Shown piece by piece: positions 1-7,731 of a DNA stretch of 64,000 nucleotides (positions within the stretch are counted from its first letter, which is position 1; the number at the start of each line of letters is the position of its first letter). The stretch lies in the NCBI GenBank assembly GCA_965234685.1, contig OZ248539.1:3162001-3226000 (forward strand). Direction: 5' to 3'. The notes under the pieces were generated by a model that did no database searches, was not told where the DNA came from, and saw only the letters and a list, made by a program, of their open reading frames with translations. The position numbers were made by a program, and so were the translations under genes. This stretch comes from Fimbriimonas planktonicus (lineage in GTDB: Bacteria; Armatimonadota; Fimbriimonadia; Fimbriimonadales; Fimbriimonadaceae).

Positions 1-306
1 CACAACCGAGACAAGGGCCACGTGACCGATGAACTCGTTAAAGCCGGGTTCAAGTTCACCATCATCGGTTCGACCGGCGGTTTCCTTCGGGAAGGAAACA
101 CCACGATGCTCATCGGCTCGGAAGAGAACGATCTGCCCGCCCTCAAAAAACTGTTCAAGGAAAGTTGCCAATCTCGCGACCAGCTCGTGAACGTGATGCC
201 TTTTGACGCCACAACGCCTGGCGGCTTCATTCCGAGCCCAGTAAAGGTCCCAGTTGGTGGAGCGGTAATGTTTGTGATTGACGTTGAGCAATTCCATCGA
301 TTCTGA
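1..306 (+). CDS. Cyclic-di-AMP receptor-like protein (DarA/PstA, DUF970), 5' truncated
   Basis: The open frame runs in from the window edge, so the N-terminus is missing; the GTG at 22 is an internal codon. The visible 101 residues carry the signature STGGFLREGNTTMLIG, typical of the PII-like YaaQ/DarA family that binds cyclic-di-AMP as a trimer in the cytoplasm. The family is known from Firmicutes, where the gene commonly sits just before holB; the same order is seen here, and holB overlaps the end by 29 bases. The assignment rests on this motif and the neighbour. The ligand is family knowledge, not shown by this sequence. Confidence 0.85.
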   Translation, partial: HNRDKGHVTDELVKAGFKFTIIGSTGGFLREGNTTMLIGSEENDLPALKKLFKESCQSRDQLVNVMPFDATTPGGFIPSPVKVPVGGAVMFVIDVEQFHRF

Positions 307-1258
307 ACTCGACAAACTTGTCGGGCTCGCTGGCGCCAAGCGGTTTGTCTCCAAGCTCGCGGTAGGAGACCTCGGCGTACACGCCGTTCTGTTTTATGGC
401 CCACCCGGTAGCGGGAAGTCAGAACTGGTGCGCATTCTGACGAAAGCTTGGCTCTCGAACGACCCAATCTCTACCGAGCCCGATCGGGCTTGCCGAGCCT
501 ATGAGCGGGGAAACAATCCCGACGTTCTGTCGATCACACCGAGCGCAAGCTCGGACCAGATTCTGATTAAACAGATTCGGGAAGATGAGCATCCAGACAA
601 AGATGATCCGGTAGCCGTCGACACCTTCCTCCGCTCGATGCCGCTCATGTCTCGCCATAAAGTGGTGACGATCACGGACGCTCACCGCATGAACCACCGC
701 GCGGCAAACGCGCTGTTGAAGTCGCTCGAAGAGCCCCTGCCGCATGGCCGATTCATCTTGACCACTCCAAGCGCGGGCAGCGTTCTCCCGACGATTCTAA
801 GTCGTTGTCTTGCCGTGATGTGCGAGTTACCAACCGTCGAAGAGATCGTGAGGCAAATGGGTGACTTCACGCCCGCTGAGCTTGCCCTGGCCGAAAACAC
901 CCCGGGCCGGCTGCGAGAAATTTTCGAGCATCGGGACCGGTACTCAGAACTGATTGAATTTGCGCGCGCATTGCCAACCAAGAATCACACCTCGGCTTTG
1001 GCGGTGGCAGAGGACTTTCGCGACCTGACCGAACGGCTTGAACCCGCTTTCCCCGGAAAAGAGCGTTATGCCGCGGCAGAAACGTTGGAAAGACTCGGCA
1101 CGTTGCTGTCCAAAGATCACCGGGTTCCAGGCGAATGGACGCAGGCAATAATCGAGAGTCACCGTCGGCTCAAGCAGAATGGCCACGAGGCGATCGTAAC
1201 GGACGCCCTCTTCGCGCGCCTGCTGCGACCTAAGAAGGGCCCAAGAACGGGAACCTAA
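278..1258 (+). CDS. holB: DNA polymerase III subunit delta' (clamp loader)
   Basis: A 326-residue AAA+ clamp-loader subunit of the replicative polymerase. The P-loop GPPGSGKS lies near residues 41-48, LLKSLEEP near 148 and the clamp-loader SRC motif (ILSRC) near 172. The usual four-cysteine zinc module between Walker A and B is absent: only one cysteine (ACRAYERG) remains in that stretch. The TTG at 278 is the first in-frame start, and a second TTG lies at 284; both overlap the upstream gene. Partner genes dnaX and holA lie 34-40 kb downstream. The end of this gene holds a probable promoter for the next operon. Confidence 0.9.
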   Translation: MTLSNSIDSELDKLVGLAGAKRFVSKLAVGDLGVHAVLFYGPPGSGKSELVRILTKAWLSNDPISTEPDRACRAYERGNNPDVLSITPSASSDQILIKQIREDEHPDKDDPVAVDTFLRSMPLMSRHKVVTITDAHRMNHRAANALLKSLEEPLPHGRFILTTPSAGSVLPTILSRCLAVMCELPTVEEIVRQMGDFTPAELALAENTPGRLREIFEHRDRYSELIEFARALPTKNHTSALAVAEDFRDLTERLEPAFPGKERYAAAETLERLGTLLSKDHRVPGEWTQAIIESHRRLKQNGHEAIVTDALFARLLRPKKGPRTGT

Positions 1259-1276
1259 CCGCGCGTATCATGCGTA
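1250..1276 (+). promoter_or_regulatory. Candidate ECF-type autoregulated promoter
   Basis: GGAACC at 1250-1255 and CGTA at 1273-1276 are separated by 17 bases, matching the general ECF pattern (GGAAC/TGAAAC, N16-17, CGTA/TCTGA). The site sits at the stop codon of holB and about 35 bases before the ECF sigma gene, so autoregulation is a reasonable inference. No start-site data exist. Confidence 0.45.
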
Positions 1277-1310
1277 AAACCTTTCGTACTCATTAAGGGA
1301 GTGTAATGCG

Positions 1311-1907
1311 ATGCTGTTTGCAGCTTTGAGAGAAAGGACCGAGGTTGTGAAAGATCGAGCGCGAATGTTCGAGGGGCTCATTCGTGATACCCACAAGCAG
1401 GCTTACGGCCTTGCGTATCGCCTAACCGGAAATCCGTCGGAAGCCGAGGATTTGGTTCAGGAGTCGTTCGTTCGTGCGTTCCGATTCTTCGATAAATACG
1501 ATGACCGCCTGCCGTTTACCAGCTGGCTGTATCGCATCATCAGCAACACGCACATCGACCTGATTCGCCGAAAAGGTCGGCTCAAAACGACGAGCTTGGA
1601 CAACTCGGGACCAGAAGGAACGACGACTTGGGACGTTGCTGACGAGGAGTCGTCGCCCGACCGAGAGCTCATGAATGATTCGATGGCGGAGCCAGTTCAG
1701 AAGGCTTTGCTCTCCATGAACGAGGATTTTCGAACGGCCGTTATTCTTGCGGACGTAGAAGGCATGGCGTACGAAGAAGTCGCCGAGATTATGAAAACAA
1801 GCGTTGGCACCGTGAGGTCCCGCATCCATCGGGGCAGAAAGCAACTTCGGGATCACTTACTCAAGAACTCCCCAGATTTCTTTGGAAGGTTTGCAAATGA
1901 ACTGTAA
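1311..1907 (+). CDS. ECF RNA polymerase sigma factor (RpoE/SigW-like)
   Basis: A 198-residue ECF sigma factor. Region 2 is visible (GNPSEAEDLVQESFVRAF, then PFTSWLYRIISNTHIDLIRR) and region 4 has the helix-turn-helix MAYEEVAEIMKTSVGTVRSR. The ATG at 1311 has AGGGAG ten bases upstream; an in-frame GTG at 1348 would give a shorter protein. It overlaps the anti-sigma gene by 11 bases and heads a run of sigma, anti-sigma, RseB-like and HtrA genes. That order strongly suggests control of an envelope stress response, analogous to the RpoE-RseA-RseB-DegP system. Confidence 0.92.
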   Translation: MLFAALRERTEVVKDRARMFEGLIRDTHKQAYGLAYRLTGNPSEAEDLVQESFVRAFRFFDKYDDRLPFTSWLYRIISNTHIDLIRRKGRLKTTSLDNSGPEGTTTWDVADEESSPDRELMNDSMAEPVQKALLSMNEDFRTAVILADVEGMAYEEVAEIMKTSVGTVRSRIHRGRKQLRDHLLKNSPDFFGRFANEL

Positions 1908-2370
1908 AGCCGTGCAAGCAAGGCTGAGTGCCTACCTGGATAAGGAGCTACCAGGCAACGAACATACGGCCGTTCGGGCTCACGTTTTTGACTGCGCATC
2001 GTGCCGCGAAGAGATGGATTCGCTCGCGACAATCAAACAAATGCTTGGTCGATGCGCTGCCCCAGAGCCAGCAGAATGCTTCGAAGAGCGCCTCATCGCG
2101 AACGTGATGCGCCAAGTTGAACCACCGCGCAAACAGTGGAACTTCCAATTCCGACCAGCGTTCACGTTTGCCGGAATCGCTGCCTGCTCGATGGTTGCTA
2201 CCTTATTGGTCTTACAATTCGTCTTAAAGGCGGACTCCGCCCCGGTAACGCAGACGACCCCGGATCGATCGATCGCTTTTGACATTCAGCGTGATCAGAT
2301 CTATTCCGTCGGCACGGATCCGATGGGGGGCATCCCGGTGATCAATGTTCAATCTGACCCGAATCGCTAA
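1897..2370 (+). CDS. Anti-sigma factor with zinc-finger (zf-HC2) domain
   Basis: 157 residues from the ATG at 1897, which has GGAAGG seven bases upstream; the longer frame from TTG 1882 is less likely. The N-terminus has the ZAS signature HVFDCASCREEM (H-x3-C-x2-C), followed by one membrane helix (about residues 90-110, ending TLLVLQFVL) and a short extracytoplasmic tail. This topology fits a membrane anti-sigma factor that holds the preceding ECF sigma at the cytoplasmic face. It overlaps the sigma gene by 11 bases and the next gene by 26, so translation is probably coupled. Confidence 0.85.
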   Translation: MNCKAVQARLSAYLDKELPGNEHTAVRAHVFDCASCREEMDSLATIKQMLGRCAAPEPAECFEERLIANVMRQVEPPRKQWNFQFRPAFTFAGIAACSMVATLLVLQFVLKADSAPVTQTTPDRSIAFDIQRDQIYSVGTDPMGGIPVINVQSDPNR

Positions 2371-3505
2371 ACGAGCCGCTTTTGCGCTTCCGATCGTTGC
2401 TTGCAGCCTTGTTCCAATTGCGGTTGCCGCTGGCCCCGGAGTGCCTACCTGTGGCGACGACGCGGACGCTTGGCTTTTGAAAAGCATGCGGCGCAGTTTC
2501 TCGTCGCACGTTACGGCCGTGATCATCCAGCGCGACCCTGCGGGCGAGGATCAGCATCAAACCGTTCGCGTTGAGCGCTCGAAGGACGGAAAGGTTCACC
2601 ACGTCGTAACGCAGCCGCTTCGACGCCAAGGCACCGAGTCGGTAGACGACGGCAAACGCTTACGGGTGTACTTGCCCGACCAAAACGTGATGATCGATCA
2701 GGCCTCTCCCCATTTGCAGGAGGACGACGCTGAGGCTCGTTGGAAACTTGCGAGGAAGAATTACGACCTTAAGTTCGGAACAAGTGTAAAGATCGCGGGG
2801 CGCGACACGCACTGCATCGTTGCGTCCCCGCACGACGATCGAATGGACACTCGTCGGTACTACGTTGACCGAAAAACGGGCTATCCGCTGCGGATGGAAA
2901 CGAGTTCGCCCGAAGGTGGCAAAAGGATCATTTACGACACGCGTGAAATCCAGTTTCCTTCCGAAATCGATCCGGAACGGTTTGAGATGAAACCAGTCGG
3001 TGGCGCGAGAGTCTTGTCATACGATCCGCCGCAGAGCCTCAAAGCCCCGGATGCCAAGCGCAAGCTAGGTTTTGCACCCATCCTTCCTCCTAACTTGCCG
3101 ATGGGCTTCAAGGTCCAAGACATGCAGTTGACCACCAGCGACCGGTGGCGCGCGCTAGCCGTCCGCATTTCGGATGGCCTTGTGAAAGCAACCGTTTATC
3201 AGTGGCTGAGTTCCAATGACGTGAAGATTCGGAGCATGGAGATGGGATCTTCGGGCACCGTCGGAGACGTGCGCCTCTTGGTGGTCTCCGAGATGAGCAA
3301 CGACATTCGTCGCGACCTTCTTCGTGCCTTCACTCGCTCGGGCGAAATCGGCACTTTGCAGCCTGCAGGGTGGTGTTTCCAGCCGATTGACCCGGCACAG
3401 GACCTAGTTTTAACTGGCTGGGAACCCTACTTCTCGCCAATGCAGTTAACCGTGCTAACCGCGATTAAATCGCACTCGGGCACGGTGATCTGCGCCGGAC
3501 CCTAA
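2345..3505 (+). CDS. MucB/RseB-like sigma regulatory protein, exported
   Basis: 386 residues with an export signal (RIAKRAAFALPIVACSLVP then AVAA). The middle matches the lipoprotein-carrier-like fold of RseB and outer-membrane lipoprotein sorting proteins (DRMDTRRYYVDRKTGYPLRM, then IIYDTREIQFPSEIDPERFE), with a separate C-terminal domain from about residue 240. In the RpoE model RseB binds the periplasmic part of the anti-sigma factor and senses misassembled envelope lipids or lipoproteins. The gene begins inside the anti-sigma gene and lies directly before htrA. Homology is judged from pattern and context only. Confidence 0.75.
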   Translation: MFNLTRIAKRAAFALPIVACSLVPIAVAAGPGVPTCGDDADAWLLKSMRRSFSSHVTAVIIQRDPAGEDQHQTVRVERSKDGKVHHVVTQPLRRQGTESVDDGKRLRVYLPDQNVMIDQASPHLQEDDAEARWKLARKNYDLKFGTSVKIAGRDTHCIVASPHDDRMDTRRYYVDRKTGYPLRMETSSPEGGKRIIYDTREIQFPSEIDPERFEMKPVGGARVLSYDPPQSLKAPDAKRKLGFAPILPPNLPMGFKVQDMQLTTSDRWRALAVRISDGLVKATVYQWLSSNDVKIRSMEMGSSGTVGDVRLLVVSEMSNDIRRDLLRAFTRSGEIGTLQPAGWCFQPIDPAQDLVLTGWEPYFSPMQLTVLTAIKSHSGTVICAGP

Positions 3506-3519
3506 ATCGAAACAGAATC

Positions 3520-5088
3520 ATGAAACCATCCATTCGAACACCGAAGTCGGTGTATCTCACCATTGGAGCCGGGTTTGCTTTGGGAGCCGTCTGCATGGCG
3601 GCGGTCTTTAGCGGCAAGGCGCTCCCTCAAGTCATTGCGCAAGAAAAGCCGGCCGTAGCCGCGCCTCGACTTGTCGCCGAAACTTCTGCCGAAAGCATGG
3701 CTGAGCTTCGCAACCTCGACACTTCGTTTGCCAACCTGGCGGAATACGCCGGTGCGGCAATTGTGGACATTAAAGCGGTCCAAGAGAGGGCCCAAGGGAA
3801 AGACGGACGACGCGTTCCGATTTCGCAAGGCGAAGGTTCCGGCTTCATCTTCCGCGCTGATGGCTACATCATGACTAACGACCACGTCGTTGGCGATGCA
3901 ACAAAGGTCACGGTCTCACTGAAGGACGGACGCGAATTCAAGGGCACGGTTACCCGCGCTCCCTTCGCTGACATTGCGCTGGTCAAGATTGACGCGAAGG
4001 ACTTGCCGACGCTTAGCTTCGCTGACTCGAGCAAAGTTCGGCCGGGGCAGTTCGCGATGGCGCTTGGCGCGCCGTTCGGTCTCGAAAACACCGTCACGGT
4101 TGGGCACGTCAGTGCGCTGCACCGAAGCGAGCAGTTCATTCAAGACAAGGTTTATGCCGACTTGATCCAGACCGATGCGTCGATCAACCGAGGAAACTCG
4201 GGCGGACCGCTCATCAACATTGATGGTCAGGTGGTCGGGGTGAACACCGCGATCTTCAGCCCAAGCGGAGTATCGGCAGGCATCGGATTTGCGATTCCTA
4301 GCAATCAGGCCAAGTTCATCGGAGACATTCTGCTCGAGAAGGGCAAAGTCACCCGGGCTTATCTCGGTGTCCGAATGGAATCTCTCAAAGAGTTTGAGAA
4401 GAAAGACATGAAATTGTCCGGTGGCGCGAAAGTGGTTGATCCGGGCCGAGACATGCCTGGCTTCACCGCATCCGACACGCCAGCCGGAAAAGCTGGTCTG
4501 CGACCGGGCGACATTATCGTCCAGATCGGAGACCGAAAGATCGACTCCTCGGTTGATCTGCGCAACTCGATGCTTGTTTACGCTCCGGGCACTGAAGTGG
4601 ACGTCAAGTACGTTCGTGACGGAAAGTCGGCAAGCGCTAAGGTGAAGCTAGGAGCCGCACCAGAACCGCCTAAGATGACCAGCCCGCAGTCGGACGAGCT
4701 TGAGTCGCCGTTCGGGATGGAGATTCCAGAAGAGCTCCGCAAAATGATCCCAGAGGAAAAGCCAGTCCAGCCGATCACGCCAGACTCCTCGCGGCCACGG
4801 CTTGGCGTCAGCGTCGCGGATGTGACCGCCGAGATGCGAAAGCAGTTCGGTGTGCCAGAGGGAACGAAGGGCGCTGTAGTGCTCAGCGTAAGCCCTGGAA
4901 GCCCTGCGGCCACCCTCGGCATGAAGCCAGGTGACGTGATCACCAAGATTGGCAGCCGAGCCATCAGTTCGTCGAACGAAATCGTAGAGGTCGTGAGCAA
5001 GATGAAGTCGGGCGAAAGCACTTCGGTTGCTTACAGCCGATTCTCGGACGGCGCAACGACAAAGGTAGAAGCAACGGTCACGTTCTAA
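3520..5088 (+). CDS. HtrA/DegP-family serine protease with two PDZ domains
   Basis: 522 residues. An N-terminal membrane or signal segment (residues 11-30) is followed by a trypsin-like domain with the full triad: His122 in TNDHVVGD, Asp151 in PFADIALVKID and Ser227 in NRGNSGGPLIN. Two PDZ domains follow, near residues 330-380 (AGKAGLRPGDIIVQIGDRKI) and 430-520 (AATLGMKPGDVITKIGSR). The role is degradation or chaperoning of misfolded envelope proteins. It starts 14 bases after the RseB-like gene, so it is probably part of the same sigma-controlled operon, which ends at the terminator just downstream. Confidence 0.93.
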   Translation: MKPSIRTPKSVYLTIGAGFALGAVCMAAVFSGKALPQVIAQEKPAVAAPRLVAETSAESMAELRNLDTSFANLAEYAGAAIVDIKAVQERAQGKDGRRVPISQGEGSGFIFRADGYIMTNDHVVGDATKVTVSLKDGREFKGTVTRAPFADIALVKIDAKDLPTLSFADSSKVRPGQFAMALGAPFGLENTVTVGHVSALHRSEQFIQDKVYADLIQTDASINRGNSGGPLINIDGQVVGVNTAIFSPSGVSAGIGFAIPSNQAKFIGDILLEKGKVTRAYLGVRMESLKEFEKKDMKLSGGAKVVDPGRDMPGFTASDTPAGKAGLRPGDIIVQIGDRKIDSSVDLRNSMLVYAPGTEVDVKYVRDGKSASAKVKLGAAPEPPKMTSPQSDELESPFGMEIPEELRKMIPEEKPVQPITPDSSRPRLGVSVADVTAEMRKQFGVPEGTKGAVVLSVSPGSPAATLGMKPGDVITKIGSRAISSSNEIVEVVSKMKSGESTSVAYSRFSDGATTKVEATVTF

Positions 5089-5106
5089 CCCAGGAAGAAC
5101 AGACGG

Positions 5107-5143
5107 AAAAAAGCCCCGCTCACCAGGTGAGCGGGGCTTTTTC
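5107..5143. terminator. Bidirectional rho-independent terminator
   Basis: A 15-base perfect stem (AAAGCCCCGCTCACC at 5110-5124, complement at 5126-5140) is flanked by an A run on the left and a T run on the right. It can therefore stop both the htrA operon and the convergent Fur-family gene. Confidence 0.92.
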
Positions 5144-5154
5144 AATCGTGGGCT

Positions 5155-5640
5155 TTAGTTTGAAAACTTGCCGCGGATTTCGACCTTCAGCAAGTGGGCT
5201 TCAAATCCCTGTGCCTTGGCCTGCTTGTCGATGGCAGCGATGATTTCGGACGGGAGGGTGAGCTCTCGAACCTTGTCTGTGTCGACATCAACGACAACTT
5301 CGGTTGCGGTTGCATCTGGCTTGGTTGTCCGAGCCGGGAAGTAACCGTCAACAATGCCGATGTGGTGAATTAGTCCGACTTCTTGGAGGGTGCTCAGAAT
5401 TCGATAAACGCTGACGACGTCAATCTTGCCACCGGTAGTCACGATCTTCTCGTGAATTGCGTACGCGCTCAGAGCGATCTCCGAGTCCGAAAGCGCTCGG
5501 ATGACCTGAACTCGTGGCATGGTGATTCGGTAGCCCGCGTTCTTGAGTTCTGTGAGGGCATGTTCCTCGTAAAGCCGTGCTTCGTTCATGACGGGTGCCA
5601 CTGGGGCAACCTTAGCTTCTTTACTTCTTCTTTGTCTCAT
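5155..5640 (-). CDS. Fur-family transcriptional regulator lacking metal-binding residues
   Basis: 161 residues from the ATG at 5640. The frame is open to 5823, but the extra N-terminus is unlike the family. The winged-helix DNA-binding part is clear: YRITMPRVQVIRAL, AIHEKIVTTGGKIDVVSVYR and LSTLQEVGLIHHI. After that the usual HxHH and CxxC metal sites do not appear. The protein contains no cysteine, and the C-terminal half has only one histidine after the IHH. It therefore probably does not sense iron, zinc or peroxide in the canonical way. The upstream 335 bases carry a cluster of AACACT half-sites that could be its operator. Confidence 0.8.
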   Translation of the reverse strand: MRQRRSKEAKVAPVAPVMNEARLYEEHALTELKNAGYRITMPRVQVIRALSDSEIALSAYAIHEKIVTTGGKIDVVSVYRILSTLQEVGLIHHIGIVDGYFPARTTKPDATATEVVVDVDTDKVRELTLPSEIIAAIDKQAKAQGFEAHLLKVEIRGKFSN

Positions 5641-5975
5641 GATTAGTTTTATGACGCCTGCTTTGGACGGATGATCCCAACCTGGAAAGAACTGGGTCCA
5701 ATAGGCGACTTTTTTCCCTTGCCGCGCAAGCGGCGTAAGTTGCGTCGTTGTGATTGACGGCAATTTACTTGGTGTACTTAACACTACCCGGAATGGTGAT
5801 GAAAGTGTTAGATGCGGGTTCATGATCTTGCTAGAAGGTAGATTTATCTTTCGGAAACACTTTTAGCACGGGGTTAATGTCAAAAAAGTGTTCCCGAGAA
5901 GCTAAGAGTGTGTTATGATCGTGAGCGACTATAGTGAACCTATGAAAGGTTTGGTTTGGTTCACCCGAGGGATAG
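5641..5975. promoter_or_regulatory. Intergenic control region with AACACT/AGTGTT half-site cluster
   Basis: A 335-base stretch between two divergent genes. TAACACT (5779-5785) faces AGTGTTA (5804-5810), and AACACTTTT (5856-5864) faces AAAAGTGTT (5884-5892), giving two inverted pairs. A related AGTGTGTTA overlaps the candidate -10 region at 5911-5919. The spacing suggests operator sites for the adjacent Fur-like regulator. The bases nearest 5640 read in frame with the regulator but look non-coding. Confidence 0.4.
5911..5919 (+). promoter_or_regulatory. Candidate extended -10 promoter element
   Basis: TGTTATGAT matches the extended -10 pattern TGnTATAAT with one mismatch. It lies about 57 bases before the start of the 65-residue gene. 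No convincing -35 is present, which is usual for extended -10 promoters. It overlaps the AGTGTT half-site cluster. Confidence 0.4.
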
Positions 5976-6173
5976 ATGAAGTTTTATAATCTTAAGACCC
6001 GTACTCACGTTGAGGTAGAAGACAGCAAAGTCAAGAAGCGAAAAGTGTTCATCAAGACCAAGTCTGCTGAGCAGGTGCGCTACCAGTTCGTTGCCGAAGA
6101 GAACGGCACCCCGTTGTACAAGCTGTGCTCCGAGAAGGATTACACCGCTTTCGACGGCGAAGAGATTCAGTAA
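5976..6173 (+). CDS. Small conserved-looking protein of unknown function
   Basis: 65 residues, not recognised. It is highly charged: a lysine-rich stretch (SKVKKRKVFIKTKS) precedes an acidic C-terminus (DYTAFDGEEIQ). There is one cysteine, and no signal peptide or membrane segment. The ATG at 5976 has GAGG five bases before the spacer. It has its own putative extended -10 promoter and a strong terminator, so it is very likely a real single-gene transcript. Size and basic strand pattern recall small ribosome- or nucleic-acid-associated proteins, but nothing specific supports that. Confidence 0.75.
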   Translation: MKFYNLKTRTHVEVEDSKVKKRKVFIKTKSAEQVRYQFVAEENGTPLYKLCSEKDYTAFDGEEIQ

Positions 6174-6206
6174 GCGAGTTCGCTTCTTTCTTCAAGCCGC
6201 TTCCAT

Positions 6207-6238
6207 AGGTCAGCCGAAACAATCGGCTGACCTTTTTC
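6207..6238 (+). terminator. Rho-independent terminator
   Basis: Perfect 11-base stem AGGTCAGCCGA / TCGGCTGACCT with a five-base loop (AACAA), followed by CTTTTTC. It closes the transcript of the 65-residue gene. Confidence 0.92.
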
Positions 6239-6285
6239 GTGTCTTCTCGGTGAACCTCACCTGCGTTTGACCGTCATTAGCTTTC

Positions 6286-7692
6286 ATGCCGCTTCAGACC
6301 GATCGAGAAAAGGGAGCCCACTTGCTGAGGAGGTTTGGCCTTGGCGCGAGCGAGGCCGAACTGGACTATTACTTGAAGGATGGTCTCAACGGAGCCGTTG
6401 ACCGCCTGACGGAGTACGAATCGGTCGACGAAGGGTTCAACATCAATCCGTACGACTTGCAGCCAGAAAAGGCAAAAAACCTCCCGATGCCGATTCTCAC
6501 GGCTTGGTGGATTGCTCGCATGATCGCGACTCGCCGTCCGTTGCAAGAGAAAATGACCTTGTTTTGGCACGACCATTTCGCCACGAGCGCGAGCAAGGTC
6601 AAAGCCTCCGAGTTCATGCTCCAGCAGAACGAGACCCTTCGGCAGTACGCCACGGGGAACTACCGATCTTTGCTCACCAACATGAGCAAAGACCCGGCGA
6701 TGCTCTTTTGGCTCGACAATCAGGAGAACGTCCGTGGAAAGCCCAACGAGAACTTCGCGCGAGAAGTCATGGAGCTTTTCACCCTCGGGGTCGGAAACTA
6801 CTCGGAAAAAGACGTACAAGAGGCTGCAAGGGCATTTACGGGTTGGTCGGTCATGAGATCTCGCCGAAACGTGGATGACGGTCAACCACCAAAGGGGGAA
6901 TTCCTCTTCCGTCCGCGATTACACGACACGGGAATGAAAGTCGTGCTCGGCAAGTCCGGCCAGCTTACCGGTGAAGACGTTTTAAATCATCTTTGCGAAA
7001 TGCCTCGAACCGCGGAGTACATCACGGAAAAGCTCCTGGCTTGGTTTGTCTATCCCGAGCCCGAGCCCAAGTTCGTGGCCCGAATCGCAAAGGTTTTCCG
7101 TGATTCGAACCTCGATATTAAGACCACGCTGAAGGCGATCATGCGTTCGAGCGAGTTCTACTCGGACAAGGCGGAGCGTGCGGTTGTGAAGACACCCGTT
7201 GACTTTGTCGTTCCCACCTTGCGGCAACTCGGGTTCGGGCCTATCATGCGTGAATCCACGAGCCGAGGCTTGGACAAACGCGTTGCGCTCCTCCCAGCTT
7301 ATGGAGCAGGAACAACGATGAAAAACATGGGAATGCAACTGCTCTATCCGCCGGACGTCGCGGGTTGGGAGGGCGGCGAAGGTTGGATTTCGTCGGCGAC
7401 GATGGTGGAGAGGATGGGCTGGTCTGCGGCGCTCTTCGGTACCGGCAAAGGTCGACGAATTGGGAATGGATATCCGTATGAAGCCCTCTTCAACGGAGCT
7501 ACGACGCCCGCAGAAGTCGTGGATCGCCTTGCCTCCCTCTTCGACGCGAAGCTGAATCCAGATCGTCGAAAGATCTTGGTTGCAAATGCCGAAAAAGAAA
7601 TGACTGGTCCGATGAACCGCGTGATGGCGCAGAAGGTCGGCTCGTCGGTTTCTCGACTTCTGTTCGCAACGCCCGAATTCCAATTCGCCTGA
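6286..7692 (+). CDS. DUF1800 family protein
   Basis: 468 residues. The start HLLRRFGLGASEAELDYYL and the central KMTLFWHDHFATSASKV and FAREVMELFTLGVGNYSEKD are hallmark DUF1800 motifs. The family is common in environmental bacteria with large secretomes and has no established biochemical function. It is usually paired with a DUF1501 (sulfatase-like) gene, which is not present beside this copy. No clear signal peptide is seen from the chosen ATG; no earlier in-frame start is compelling. The gene stands alone between two terminators. Confidence 0.88.
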   Translation: MPLQTDREKGAHLLRRFGLGASEAELDYYLKDGLNGAVDRLTEYESVDEGFNINPYDLQPEKAKNLPMPILTAWWIARMIATRRPLQEKMTLFWHDHFATSASKVKASEFMLQQNETLRQYATGNYRSLLTNMSKDPAMLFWLDNQENVRGKPNENFAREVMELFTLGVGNYSEKDVQEAARAFTGWSVMRSRRNVDDGQPPKGEFLFRPRLHDTGMKVVLGKSGQLTGEDVLNHLCEMPRTAEYITEKLLAWFVYPEPEPKFVARIAKVFRDSNLDIKTTLKAIMRSSEFYSDKAERAVVKTPVDFVVPTLRQLGFGPIMRESTSRGLDKRVALLPAYGAGTTMKNMGMQLLYPPDVAGWEGGEGWISSATMVERMGWSAALFGTGKGRRIGNGYPYEALFNGATTPAEVVDRLASLFDAKLNPDRRKILVANAEKEMTGPMNRVMAQKVGSSVSRLLFATPEFQFA

Positions 7693-7696
7693 GTTG

Positions 7697-7728
7697 CCGG
7701 TCCCTGGCAAACTTTGCCAGGGACCTTG
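7697..7728. terminator. Inverted repeat between convergent genes, probable terminator
   Basis: GGTCCCTGGCAAA (7699-7711) and its complement (7713-7725) form a long stem between the DUF1800 stop and the convergent peptidase stop. The T tract is weak on both strands, so function as a terminator is likely but not certain. Confidence 0.65.
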
Positions 7729-7731
7729 GCT

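Noticed and set aside
5641..5823. N-terminal extension of the Fur-like gene
   Set aside because: Family homologues start near the ATG at 5640; the extra residues carry no motif and sit in the control region.
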